In this document: positions 20,539-29,121 of the stretch, in pieces
How positions within the stretch are numbered: the first letter of the stretch is position 1
Layout: each line of letters opens with the position of its first letter
The notes under the pieces: model-generated
Database searches by the model: none
What the model saw: the letters and a program-made list of their open reading frames with translations, nothing else
Told to the model about the DNA's origin: nothing
Assembly (NCBI GenBank): GCA_030610765.1
Contig: JAUWRD010000003.1
Location: forward strand, 1-44,906
DNA: 44,906 nucleotides
Direction of reading: 5' to 3'
Source of the DNA: Actinomycetes bacterium
GTDB lineage: Bacteria > Actinomycetota > Aquicultoria > CAJVYJ01 > JAUVQD01
Made by a program: the position numbers and the translations under genes

Positions 20539-23003
20539 CTTTTCGAAACCACAATATTTATCAACTTATCGGGAACAAATATCATCTTTTTTATTTCGCG
20601 ACCATCGAGATGCCGCTGGACATTCTCTGATTTCATGGCCATTTCGCTTAAGGCGTCTTCCGAAAGCCCTCGCCCGGTTGTAATTTTGTCTCTGACCTTT
20701 CCGTTTATCTGAACGATCAGTGTCACTTCTTCGGCAGTCGCCAAATCTTTACTGTGTTTCGGCCAAGCCTGACGATGGACGCTATACTTCTGGCCCATCT
20801 TAGCCCAGACCTCCTCCGCAAAGTGCGGTGCGAACGGAGCTGTCAATAAGCCCAGGTGCCTGCCAACATCATCTAGAAGGTCTTTATCCCACTTAGCCTC
20901 GCTAACCGTCTCTTTGTATTTATACGCGGCGTTAACCAACTCCATAATGGCGCTGATGGCTGTGTTGAAATTGAACCTACCAATATCGGTAGTCACTTTA
21001 TCGATCGTGTAATGGAGTGAGCGCCTGAGCGTTTTCTCTTCTTTTTCAGGTTCTCGCTTGCCGGCGCCTTTTTCGGGAAGTGAGTCGATGAATCGCCATA
21101 CTCGATTTAAGAATCGGAATATTCCCTCGACGCCCTCGTTGCTCCACTCAAGATCTCTTTCAGGCGGGGCCGCGAATAAAATGAACATTCTAGCAGTATC
21201 CGCGCCGTATTTTTTGATTATCTCATCGGGAGAGACCACGTTCCCCCTTGATTTAGACATCGCAGAGCCGCCTAGTTTTACCATTCCCTGAGTAAGAAGA
21301 TTAGAGAAGGGCTCACTGCAACTGAGGAGCCCGATGTCTTTCATAACTTTAGTAAAAAACCTCGCATACAGAAGATGCATGATAGCGTGCTCAATACCGC
21401 CAATATATTGGTCGACGGGCATCCAGTAATCGGCCGCTCCAAAGTTAACAGGCGCGTTAGTATCGTGAGGACTACAGTAACGCGCGTAATACCACGATGA
21501 GCAGGTAAAGGTATCCATCGTATCTGTTTCGCGCCTCGCCGGCCCGTCACACTTGGGGCATTTGGTGTCAACGAACTCCTTGTGGCTCGGAAGTGGGCCG
21601 CCTTCAGCGAGCAAATCTACATCATCGGGTAGCCTTACGGGAAGATCAGCTTCATTTACCGGCACCTGACCACATTTTTCACAATAAACTATAGGTATCG
21701 GATTCCCCCAATAACGCTGCCGCGATATCAACCAATCCTTAAGTCTGTAATTAACGGCCCGCTTGCCCTTGCCTTGGACTTCAAGCCAATCCATTACTTT
21801 GGCCGGGCCATCAATGCTCGGCACGCCGGTGAACTCAGCTGAATTGGTCATCAGGCCTTCGCCAGTATACGCTTCAGTCAGTTCCCTGCCCGCGATCTTC
21901 TCTGCCTCCGGTTGAATAACCACACGGATTGGTATGTCATATTTTCTGGCAAATTCAAAGTCTCGCTGATCATGGGCGGGGACGGCCATAACGGCACCTG
22001 TCCCGTATTCCATCAGCACATAGTCGGCCACCCAGATAGGGATCGACTCACCATTAACCGGATTGACGGCAAAAGCCCCGGTAAACGCGCCTTCCTTTTC
22101 CATCTCTCCCGACGCTCTTTCCACAATCGTTCTAGAGGCAACCTTTTGTTGTACGGCTGCGACATCTTTTTCGTAATCTGTCCCGGCAACTAGCTTGTCC
22201 ACCAACGGATGCTCCGGCGCTAAAAGAAAAAACGTGGCTCCAAAAAGCGTGTCCGGTCTTGTCGTGAAGACGGTAATGGGCTCCCCGCCCGGCTCCAAAT
22301 GAAATGTAACTTCAGCGCCGTGGCTCTTCCCTATCCAATTGCGCTGCATCACCTTCACTCGTTCCGGCCATCCATCCAACGTCTCCAGATCATCCAAAAG
22401 CCTGTCGGCATAATCAGTTATCTTAAAAAACCATTGCGCGAGCTGGCGTTGTTCAACAACTGTGTCACAACGCCAACAGTTTCCTTCACCGTGAACTTGT
22501 TCATTGGCGAGAACTGTTTGACAAGAGGGACACCAGTTTACATTTGATTTGGATTTATAGACCAGACCCTTCTCGTAGAATTTCAAGAAGAGCCATTGAC
22601 CCCAGTGATAGTAATCAGGGTCACAGGTAACAACGGTTCTGTCCCAATCGTAGCTTAGCCCCAGTTGACGCATCTGCTCTTCCTGGCGCTTAATATTTTT
22701 GTATGTCCATTCTTTCGGGTGAACATTATTCCTTATGGCCGCGTTCTCAGCCGGCAGGCCGAAAGCGTCCCAGCCAATCGGATGTAGAACATTGAAGCCA
22801 TTCATGCTGTAGTGGCGGGCGACTACATCCCCTATCGCATAGTTGCGAACATGGCCCATGTGAAGATCGCCGGAAGGATATGGAAACATCTCCAGCACAT
22901 ACTTTTTTTCCATCGAAGAATTTTCCGAGACGCTGTATAGCTTGTCGGCGTCCCATTTCTTCTGCCATTTCTTTTCAATTGCTTGCGGTTTGTATGAAGA
23001 CAT
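20535..23003 (-). CDS. leuS: Leucyl-tRNA synthetase
   Basis: 822 aa, [28 protein letters not shown]1 editing domain. Confidence 0.98.
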   Translation of the reverse strand: MSSYKPQAIEKKWQKKWDADKLYSVSENSSMEKKYVLEMFPYPSGDLHMGHVRNYAIGDVVARHYSMNGFNVLHPIGWDAFGLPAENAAIRNNVHPKEWTYKNIKRQEEQMRQLGLSYDWDRTVVTCDPDYYHWGQWLFLKFYEKGLVYKSKSNVNWCPSCQTVLANEQVHGEGNCWRCDTVVEQRQLAQWFFKITDYADRLLDDLETLDGWPERVKVMQRNWIGKSHGAEVTFHLEPGGEPITVFTTRPDTLFGATFFLLAPEHPLVDKLVAGTDYEKDVAAVQQKVASRTIVERASGEMEKEGAFTGAFAVNPVNGESIPIWVADYVLMEYGTGAVMAVPAHDQRDFEFARKYDIPIRVVIQPEAEKIAGRELTEAYTGEGLMTNSAEFTGVPSIDGPAKVMDWLEVQGKGKRAVNYRLKDWLISRQRYWGNPIPIVYCEKCGQVPVNEADLPVRLPDDVDLLAEGGPLPSHKEFVDTKCPKCDGPARRETDTMDTFTCSSWYYARYCSPHDTNAPVNFGAADYWMPVDQYIGGIEHAIMHLLYARFFTKVMKDIGLLSCSEPFSNLLTQGMVKLGGSAMSKSRGNVVSPDEIIKKYGADTARMFILFAAPPERDLEWSNEGVEGIFRFLNRVWRFIDSLPEKGAGKREPEKEEKTLRRSLHYTIDKVTTDIGRFNFNTAISAIMELVNAAYKYKETVSEAKWDKDLLDDVGRHLGLLTAPFAPHFAEEVWAKMGQKYSVHRQAWPKHSKDLATAEEVTLIVQINGKVRDKITTGRGLSEDALSEMAMKSENVQRHLDGREIKKMIFVPDKLINIVVSKS

Positions 23004-23132
23004 CTTGCGCCTTTGCTCGTCAACGTCTAGCGATGAGTTTAACTAATAAACGCGAGCGCGTAAATTTCAATTTTGCGAGGATCGATTCATTACACCAAGG
23101 TTTCTGTAAAATGAGACATCTTTTCGTTGCCG

Positions 23133-24236
23133 TTAGCCCGAATGCTGATTAAGCTTTTTTCGCTTTAGTAGCACAAGCGCAATGATGAAAGCTATTAGCA
23201 GGACCCCGCTTGCAACGACCGGGTTAAAAGTACTCTTGGGCGATTTGCCATGCGTCATCTTGCCAGCGCCTTTCACTTTCTTGATAAAAGCCGCCTTAGC
23301 GCCTGCGCTCAAACTTAAGTCTTGATGCGCCGAGACAACAACAAAGAGACGGTTATTTTCCTCACATGTGACCACGAAAGCCTGAACCAGATCAGGGTCA
23401 AGCGATCCGCCAATCATCCGTTGCACCAGTTTGAGCTCAGACTGCTCATCAGGCTCGTCTGGCCAAGGCCTAAACGCAATTTTTGGTTGAAATGGTTTAG
23501 TTTGTCCAAATAGATCATCGCGAATTGCGGTCACTTGCTCCGTAGTCATCCGTAAGCGAGTCACGTCAAAAAGAGTACGAAGGTCGCCGCTCGCGATCGA
23601 GTAAAGGTACTCATCAGCAGCAATCTCAGAAGTCGGGACCCCTACATCAGCTAGAGGCCTTTCTGAGACGACCGACAAACGGTAAACGATTGGATTGTCG
23701 CTCAAGCTCATTATCTTGAAATAGAGAGTCTTATCTTTGCGTCCCTTCATGCCGTAATGAGGCAATATGTGGACATCTTCTACAAGAGTAGCTCCAGGTC
23801 CGGGCGGGTCAGATTCCGACAACATAGCAGGTTCGCCTTGATCAAAATCTTCAAAACGAATTGGCCCCGTCGCTCCGATCCTTATATAACCAGCGCCATC
23901 TGAGTATTTAACTTGATACCAGTCTTCGTCACTACGTGTGCCAAGAGTATGATCCTGAGGTATCGAATCCATCTGTATTAAAAGAGCTTCGGAACGATTG
24001 TTGTCGGGCTCATAGGCATCTTCGCCTGCAGCTGCTAGATTGGCCGGCGTGACGCTAGTATCCGATTCGCGGATATCACCTTCGCCGTTGTACATAATTG
24101 GTGCCGCCAAGGCTTGCTTAGTGTTTATGTGACCAAGTAACCCAATCAATAAAATATAAAGTAGACCGAGCATCGCGATAGATGGCTTGTGGCAGATCGT
24201 CGAGCTTGAGTGTCGCAAATGATGATTATTGGACAT
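23133..24236 (-). CDS. Putative exported, C-terminally membrane-anchored protein with PPC-like domain
   Basis: N-terminal hydrophobic signal (SIAMLGLLYILLIGLLGHINTKQALA); EDAYEPDNNRSEA...DEDWYQVKY resembles bacterial pre-peptidase C-terminal domains; C-terminal TM followed by KRKKL. Confidence 0.7.
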   Translation of the reverse strand: MSNNHHLRHSSSTICHKPSIAMLGLLYILLIGLLGHINTKQALAAPIMYNGEGDIRESDTSVTPANLAAAGEDAYEPDNNRSEALLIQMDSIPQDHTLGTRSDEDWYQVKYSDGAGYIRIGATGPIRFEDFDQGEPAMLSESDPPGPGATLVEDVHILPHYGMKGRKDKTLYFKIMSLSDNPIVYRLSVVSERPLADVGVPTSEIAADEYLYSIASGDLRTLFDVTRLRMTTEQVTAIRDDLFGQTKPFQPKIAFRPWPDEPDEQSELKLVQRMIGGSLDPDLVQAFVVTCEENNRLFVVVSAHQDLSLSAGAKAAFIKKVKGAGKMTHGKSPKSTFNPVVASGVLLIAFIIALVLLKRKKLNQHSG

Positions 24237-24391
24237 ATTTAGATTTTAACGGTTTTCTTCTTAGGCGCCAATATCCGTGGTTCGACTGTCTTTGTCGTGA
24301 ACATCACGCCAGATTGTAATTTGAAACAGCGGTTGCAATTTCATAGTTCGTACTTCAGCTCATTTGATAAAAGAGTTCCCGGGTCGCGAGA

Positions 24392-24435
24392 GCTGCAGAT
24401 TGACGCAGCATGCTGGGTTCCTGCCTTCGCAGGAA
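24392..24435. repeat. REP-like palindromic unit (TTCCTGCCTTCGCAGGAA) with adjacent hairpin
   Basis: TTCCTGC-CTTC-GCAGGAA (24418-24435), 7-bp perfect stem; preceded by GCTGC...GCAGC hairpin (24392-24409), just after the sulfatase-like gene stop. Confidence 0.6.
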
Positions 24436-24453
24436 TGACATACTTTTTCTGCG

Positions 24454-26109
24454 CTATTTCGCTTCATCCCCTATGGCGGCCCACTTTTTGCGCTTGGAAT
24501 CATAGAGAAAGGTTTTATCTTTCAGCAGTGGGTATTCTGTGCCAAAGTAATGGTTAAAAACCAACCTGAACGAATTAACCGGTGAAACAGATTTATACAA
24601 CTTCGACTTGTCAAAACCAGGCAAATAATATGCGTTCAATATGCTCAGGTGCAATTTAAGGTCATCGCCGCTCCTTTCGGACCAGAGCGATCGGTTTTTC
24701 TTGTTCCCTTCTTTCTGGAACCGCCGCGTCGGCGTATAGCCTTCATCAGCTTGAACAATGATGACCGGCGGTCTTTCCGAATTGGCGATTATCTCTTCAA
24801 TAAGCTTCCGGATTTTCTTATTGGCAAACTTTATGTAATTTACATAGTTCTCTTCTTCTCTGATTTTTCCGCCTTCCGAGGGGCTAAGCGGTTCGCCAAA
24901 CTCATTAAAAAGATATGGTTCATGAGGAATGAGCATATGGGCAAAGACAAATTTAGGCTTCCCATCTTGCGGAATTTTTCCAAGCTCATCGAACTTTTCT
25001 AAAAGCGCAGTCCTCAGTCCAGAATATTTATCTGCTTTAGGTTTTGGTTTGTTTTCAGCTACTTTAGGTTTTCGTTGATATTTATCTGCCTTAGCCTCTG
25101 GCTCGTAGTCCGATGCTGCAGCAAAGACCGTGGTCTTCAGCAGCAACAAAGTAAATGAAGTCTGCGGAGTACCCACCAAAAGATTGTCCGCTAAATACCT
25201 GCTTGCCGGACGAGATCGCGACAAAGCAGTATCGTAGGGGAAATTATAGTCAGCGAACCGATTCTCCTTTATTCTCGCCCACCATGAACCAAAATGATAG
25301 AAAGAATAGCCCCGAGACTTTAAGAAGCGCCAGACTCGATAGTCAGACAACATCTCATAGAAAACGGTATTAGAATTCTTGCCTTTGTGATACAGAAAAG
25401 ATAAAGACGACGAAATCGATTGCTGTGATGTTGTGTAGTTGGATCGACTATCCGAAGCTACATAAAAACCTGTATTTTCCAGGTAGTTCATGAACTCGCT
25501 GTTATCAAAATCCATGAAATCCGCCAACGCGGGTGTGCCTGAATAGCGGTCAAAAATCAAGTAGTAGATATCTGGCTTGCGACCCGGTTGACCCGAATCG
25601 CTGCTAGTATCCAAATCGCCCGTCTCAGGTGAAACCATATTGCTGACCTGAGATTTTACCAGGTGTTGATTCAAGTCAGCATATCCTATCTGCACAAGTA
25701 CTAGCACTAGCCAGCTTGCGGCAAACGCATTTATTGCTCTGCTGAAATCACTGAGTTTTCTGTCCGTCTTCTTCAGCCACCTCAAGCTTAGCAGCAGAAT
25801 CGCAGCAAAAAATAGTAGGTATCCATTTCTCCCGACAATGACTCCCAAAAGCTTGGCTTCTGAGATCTGTGTGTAAGCACGCCCATAAGAAAAGAATAGA
25901 AGAACGATCAGCGATGCCATCAAGCCTGCCTTGATCTGGCTTTTTAGAACAAGCTTGAGCCCAAAATAGATAATGATCGTTGCGGCAACGGAGACTATCG
26001 ACGGAACTATCGTCTCCCTGAAAGAGATTTCTTCGATGTTCGCGTACAAAAGTGAGAATATTGGAGCTAGCGCGAGCAAAAAAGGATGGAAGATAATATG
26101 CTTTTTCAT
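24454..26109 (-). CDS. Membrane-anchored sulfatase/alkaline phosphatase-superfamily hydrolase
   Basis: N-terminal TMs (MKKHIIFHPFLLALAPIFSLLYANIEEI), then PDIYYLIFDRYSGTPAL...HMLIPHEPYLFNE...VIIVQADEGY. Track start 26142 is probably 11 codons early. Confidence 0.8.
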   Translation of the reverse strand: MKKHIIFHPFLLALAPIFSLLYANIEEISFRETIVPSIVSVAATIIIYFGLKLVLKSQIKAGLMASLIVLLFFSYGRAYTQISEAKLLGVIVGRNGYLLFFAAILLLSLRWLKKTDRKLSDFSRAINAFAASWLVLVLVQIGYADLNQHLVKSQVSNMVSPETGDLDTSSDSGQPGRKPDIYYLIFDRYSGTPALADFMDFDNSEFMNYLENTGFYVASDSRSNYTTSQQSISSSLSFLYHKGKNSNTVFYEMLSDYRVWRFLKSRGYSFYHFGSWWARIKENRFADYNFPYDTALSRSRPASRYLADNLLVGTPQTSFTLLLLKTTVFAAASDYEPEAKADKYQRKPKVAENKPKPKADKYSGLRTALLEKFDELGKIPQDGKPKFVFAHMLIPHEPYLFNEFGEPLSPSEGGKIREEENYVNYIKFANKKIRKLIEEIIANSERPPVIIVQADEGYTPTRRFQKEGNKKNRSLWSERSGDDLKLHLSILNAYYLPGFDKSKLYKSVSPVNSFRLVFNHYFGTEYPLLKDKTFLYDSKRKKWAAIGDEAK

Positions 26110-26136
26110 GCGCCCGCCCTGCCACTCGGGTTTTGT

Positions 26137-26207
26137 ATGCAAGGAGCGTGAGTGTTTGATCGCAAAGACCAGAGGACATCTGAGCTAGTAGATGCAAGGA
26201 GCGTGAG
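26137..26207. repeat. Two direct copies of ATGCAAGGAGCGTGAG
   Basis: Identical 16-mers at 26137-26152 and 26192-26207. Confidence 0.85.
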
Positions 26208-26294
26208 AGAACTCGAGGGGAGTGTGCATTTCGGTACACGACCCGATGAGTTCACGACCAGCGACACAGCAGATGCCGCATCAGATGTCCTCTG
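26170..26294. repeat. ~125-nt imperfect palindromic/structured element adjacent to tRNA-Ala
   Basis: Outer arms CAGAGGACATCTGA (26170-26183) / TCAGATGTCCTCTG (26281-26294) perfect over 14 bp; inner GAACTC/GAGTTC, GGG/CCC and GTGTGC-atttcg-GTACAC stems. Confidence 0.8.
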
Positions 26295-26367
<73 letters not shown>

Positions 26368-26369
26368 TC

Positions 26370-26400
26370 AAAAAAAGACCACACTAGATTTTACCTGGTC
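26370..26400 (-). terminator. Terminator-like hairpin plus T7 between promoter and tRNA-Ala
   Basis: GACC-AGGTaaaATCT-agtg-TGGTC followed by TTTTTTT, 2 nt before the tRNA 5' end. Confidence 0.45.
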
Positions 26401-26433
26401 ATAATGGTCGCTGTCCCTAATATGGAAAACATA

Positions 26434-26462
26434 ATTATATGCAGGCCTTATGTGACCGTCAA
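26434..26462 (-). promoter_or_regulatory. Near-consensus promoter upstream of tRNA-Ala
   Basis: TTGACG-N17-TATAAT. Confidence 0.8.
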
Positions 26463-26495
26463 TCTACTACTTCTAAAAATATTAAATATTTCTGT

Positions 26496-26885
26496 TCAAT
26501 CGCCAGCTGACGTCTCTTCTTTTTGATTGTCGTACTTTACTACTGGCGTGTCTTTCCAGAGTCTTTCCAGATCATAGTATTCACGCATTTCCTGAGTAAA
26601 AATATGGATCACTAAATCACTGTAGTCCAGTAATATCCATTCGCCTTGATCGACGCCGGCAACCCTGAAAGGCCGTTCGTCGTTTTCTTTTAATTTCTTT
26701 TGAATTTCTTCCGCTATAGTCTTTGTCTGACGTGTTGAGGTACCACTGCAGATTAGAAAGAAGTCAGTGATATTCGATTGTTTCGCAATATCAAGAATTA
26801 ATATATCGTGCGCGCTCTTGTCGTCGGCTGCGTCGGCTGCGATCTTTACAATCGCGTCTCTATCAGTCCTTGCAACTTCGCTCAA
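26496..26885 (-). CDS. rsfS: Ribosome silencing factor
   Basis: AHDILILDIAKQSNITDFFLICSGTSTRQTKTIAEEI...WILLDYSDLVIHIFTQEMREYYDLERLW. Confidence 0.96.
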   Translation of the reverse strand: MSEVARTDRDAIVKIAADAADDKSAHDILILDIAKQSNITDFFLICSGTSTRQTKTIAEEIQKKLKENDERPFRVAGVDQGEWILLDYSDLVIHIFTQEMREYYDLERLWKDTPVVKYDNQKEETSAGD

Positions 26886-27865
26886 TTAAAATCCTCGCCA
26901 ACTACAATTACGATATCAGTTACATCTTGCGCCATATTTTTCTTGAGCAGGACACCTGTCTCAAGCGCCTTAGCAACTTTGCGCCCACTTTCTTTAGCGA
27001 ACGGTGAGTAGAGCAATATTTCGGTCTTCGCATAGTCGAAACGGTCGGCATTCTTTATATCAAGAATTTTGTAACCATCTCCGACCAGACGATCAGCAGC
27101 CTTACGGGCAATGCCGGGTGTGCCGTTTCCGTTTAAGATAATGATCCGGAGAGGCGCTTCTTTTTTCTTCGGCGCCTGCCCCCATATTGCCAAGATGGTT
27201 TTATCGAGGTCCTTCTTGTTCGGTTCATAATACGTTTGCTCGCCAATGACAATCGTTTTGATCGGCAATGAAAGAAACTGTATACGCTCTTTTGGAATAT
27301 TTCCTAGTTTTTCCGCCAGAGCCGAGGTCTCCCTTGCGCTAATGTTCGAATCAGTATTTTGAGTCAAGGCTTCATCCAGCTTCTTCTCGTCTTTCAGTGT
27401 TTCAATTTGTTCACCCGAAATAACGACATATCCCTCAGACTTGTATCCCGTCATGCCTGAGATCGCCGCATCTATTTTCTCAGGCCCTTCGTCAAAACCA
27501 TCGGAAATCGATTCGTACCCGCGCGCGGGAATAGCAACATAAGTATCTGGATCAATGATCATTCCATTAATGCGATTACCGGCCGGATCAAAAACTACAA
27601 CCAAAACTTCTGTTACAAGATCTTTCTCCGCGCCTTCGTCGACTCCTATGATCAAGAAAGTTCTTTGGTCAACGACAGACTTTTCCTCAACCTCTTTTTC
27701 GCTCGCTTTCTCGATCTTAACCGTGGCAGCTTTCTTCGGCGTGCTCGTTGGTCTGAGAGATAGCCCAAACCAAACAAGCCCTACCCCGATAATCACTACT
27801 AATAGAAATCGCCCGAGCGCAGCCCTGTTGCTGCGCCGTCCTCTTCTAAGATCTCTTCTTTTCAT
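26882..27865 (-). CDS. Membrane-anchored protein with LCP-like domain and LytR C-terminal (LytR_C) domain
   Basis: N-terminal TM; FLIIGVDEG...EVLVVVFDPAGNRINGMIIDPDTYVAIP...KIDAAISGMTGY; C-terminal RIIILNGNGTPGIARKAADRLVGDGYKI. Confidence 0.8.
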   Translation of the reverse strand: MKRRDLRRGRRSNRAALGRFLLVVIIGVGLVWFGLSLRPTSTPKKAATVKIEKASEKEVEEKSVVDQRTFLIIGVDEGAEKDLVTEVLVVVFDPAGNRINGMIIDPDTYVAIPARGYESISDGFDEGPEKIDAAISGMTGYKSEGYVVISGEQIETLKDEKKLDEALTQNTDSNISARETSALAEKLGNIPKERIQFLSLPIKTIVIGEQTYYEPNKKDLDKTILAIWGQAPKKKEAPLRIIILNGNGTPGIARKAADRLVGDGYKILDIKNADRFDYAKTEILLYSPFAKESGRKVAKALETGVLLKKNMAQDVTDIVIVVGEDFN

Positions 27866-28437
27866 TTCTTACCAACCTCTTTTGCCACAGAATTCCACAC
27901 GCTTATCGCTTTTGGATGGACAACCTTGCCCTGATTAATCAATCTAACCAGTTGCATTTGAAAGGCCACGGCGAACGCCTTATCGAGGTTCTCTTCCGCC
28001 AGCTCTCGTATCGTTTCTATTCCATTAAAATCTCTTTTTGGCTCAATCATATCCGCCAGAAATACTATCTTATCAAGTTTACTCATATTAGTCTGGCCGA
28101 ATGTATGATTTTTCACCGCGCTCAATATTGACTCATCTACAATTTCGTAGTCCTCAGCTGCCATTCTAGCGCCAACAGCAGCGTGTACCAAGTAAGGTTT
28201 TTCCTCTTCAATCGCGCTTATTTCGATCCTGTATTCTTTGGCCCGCTTCAGCAGCTCCTCGTCGGTCAGATCTCTGGCCGCATCATGCACAAGCCCCGCT
28301 GTCAGCGCTTTTTCCTCGTCAGCTGAATGCGTCTTTGCCAACTTGACAGCTGTCGCGGCTGTTCTTTCTGAGTGTTCAAAGCTAATCGCTGATAATGCCT
28401 GCGCCAACCTGCTTCTTAAATCCAAGCTCTCTACCAT
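27862..28437 (-). CDS. yqeK: YqeK-type HD-domain hydrolase
   Basis: FEHSERTAATAVKLAKTH...TAGLVHDAARDL...LVHAAVGARMA; next to nadD. Confidence 0.92.
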   Translation of the reverse strand: MVESLDLRSRLAQALSAISFEHSERTAATAVKLAKTHSADEEKALTAGLVHDAARDLTDEELLKRAKEYRIEISAIEEEKPYLVHAAVGARMAAEDYEIVDESILSAVKNHTFGQTNMSKLDKIVFLADMIEPKRDFNGIETIRELAEENLDKAFAVAFQMQLVRLINQGKVVHPKAISVWNSVAKEVGKK

Positions 28438-29055
28438 TTAACTATATAATCCATTTCTTTTTACGTATTCAATCACTGAGTCAGGCAGTAAATATCTGAC
28501 TGACAAACCCTCTTTTATTCTCCGCCTTAAATCAGTCGAGGAGATCGTCAAGGCCGGAATCTCCAAAATATTGACATTTGGAATTCCCGGCTTTTCCTCA
28601 CGGATCTCCTGGAACCTCTTCAATTCATAGCCCGGCCGGGTAACGGCTATAAATTGGGCGTATCCAGATAAGCGCTCTGGATCCTTCCAGCTCAAAATCT
28701 CTAAGACCGCGTCGGCTCCGGCAATAAAAAATAACTCTGAGTTTTCGTCATGTTCTTTCCGTATCGCCTTAAGAGTATCTATCGTATAGCTTGGTTGCTG
28801 TCGCTCGATTTCCAAGCGGGATACCGCAAAGTTATGGTTTTCGGCAGTGGCGAGCAATGTCATCTGATATCGCCCCTCCTTCGTCGCAAAACCAGGTTTC
28901 TCAGTCGGCGATTTTCCGGTGGGCATGAATATAACTGTGTCTAATTCAAACTGTACTCTGGCTGATTCCGCTGTCACCAGATGGCCGTAATGAATCGGGT
29001 CAAACGAGCCGCCAAGCACTCCGATACGAGTTATTTTCTCCGCTGCTGCCTCCAA
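28438..29055 (-). CDS. nadD: Nicotinate-nucleotide adenylyltransferase
   Basis: RIGVLGGSFDPIHYGHLVTAESA; ISSTDLRRRIKEGLSVRYLLPDSVIEYV. Confidence 0.96.
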   Translation of the reverse strand: MEAAAEKITRIGVLGGSFDPIHYGHLVTAESARVQFELDTVIFMPTGKSPTEKPGFATKEGRYQMTLLATAENHNFAVSRLEIERQQPSYTIDTLKAIRKEHDENSELFFIAGADAVLEILSWKDPERLSGYAQFIAVTRPGYELKRFQEIREEKPGIPNVNILEIPALTISSTDLRRRIKEGLSVRYLLPDSVIEYVKRNGLYS

Positions 29056-29121
29056 ATATCTAAAGATTTACTTATGCATTATAGCGCATAAGCTTGAGGT
29101 TTGAGTAAAAGAGCGCAATCC

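Noticed and set aside
23004-23132. T-box or other tRNA-sensing leader upstream of leuS
   Set aside because: No T-box-like GGTGG.ACCGCG sequence or terminator before leuS; only an ordinary short intergenic region.
25748-26239. 163-aa minus-strand ORF overlapping the sulfatase-like N-terminus in another frame
   Set aside because: The overlapping frame has coherent TM segments and sulfatase-superfamily motifs; this one does not.
29071-29092. CTTATGC...GCATAAG hairpin containing TATAAT upstream of nadD
   Set aside because: Possible promoter but no convincing -35 at proper spacing and no U-tract; not called.
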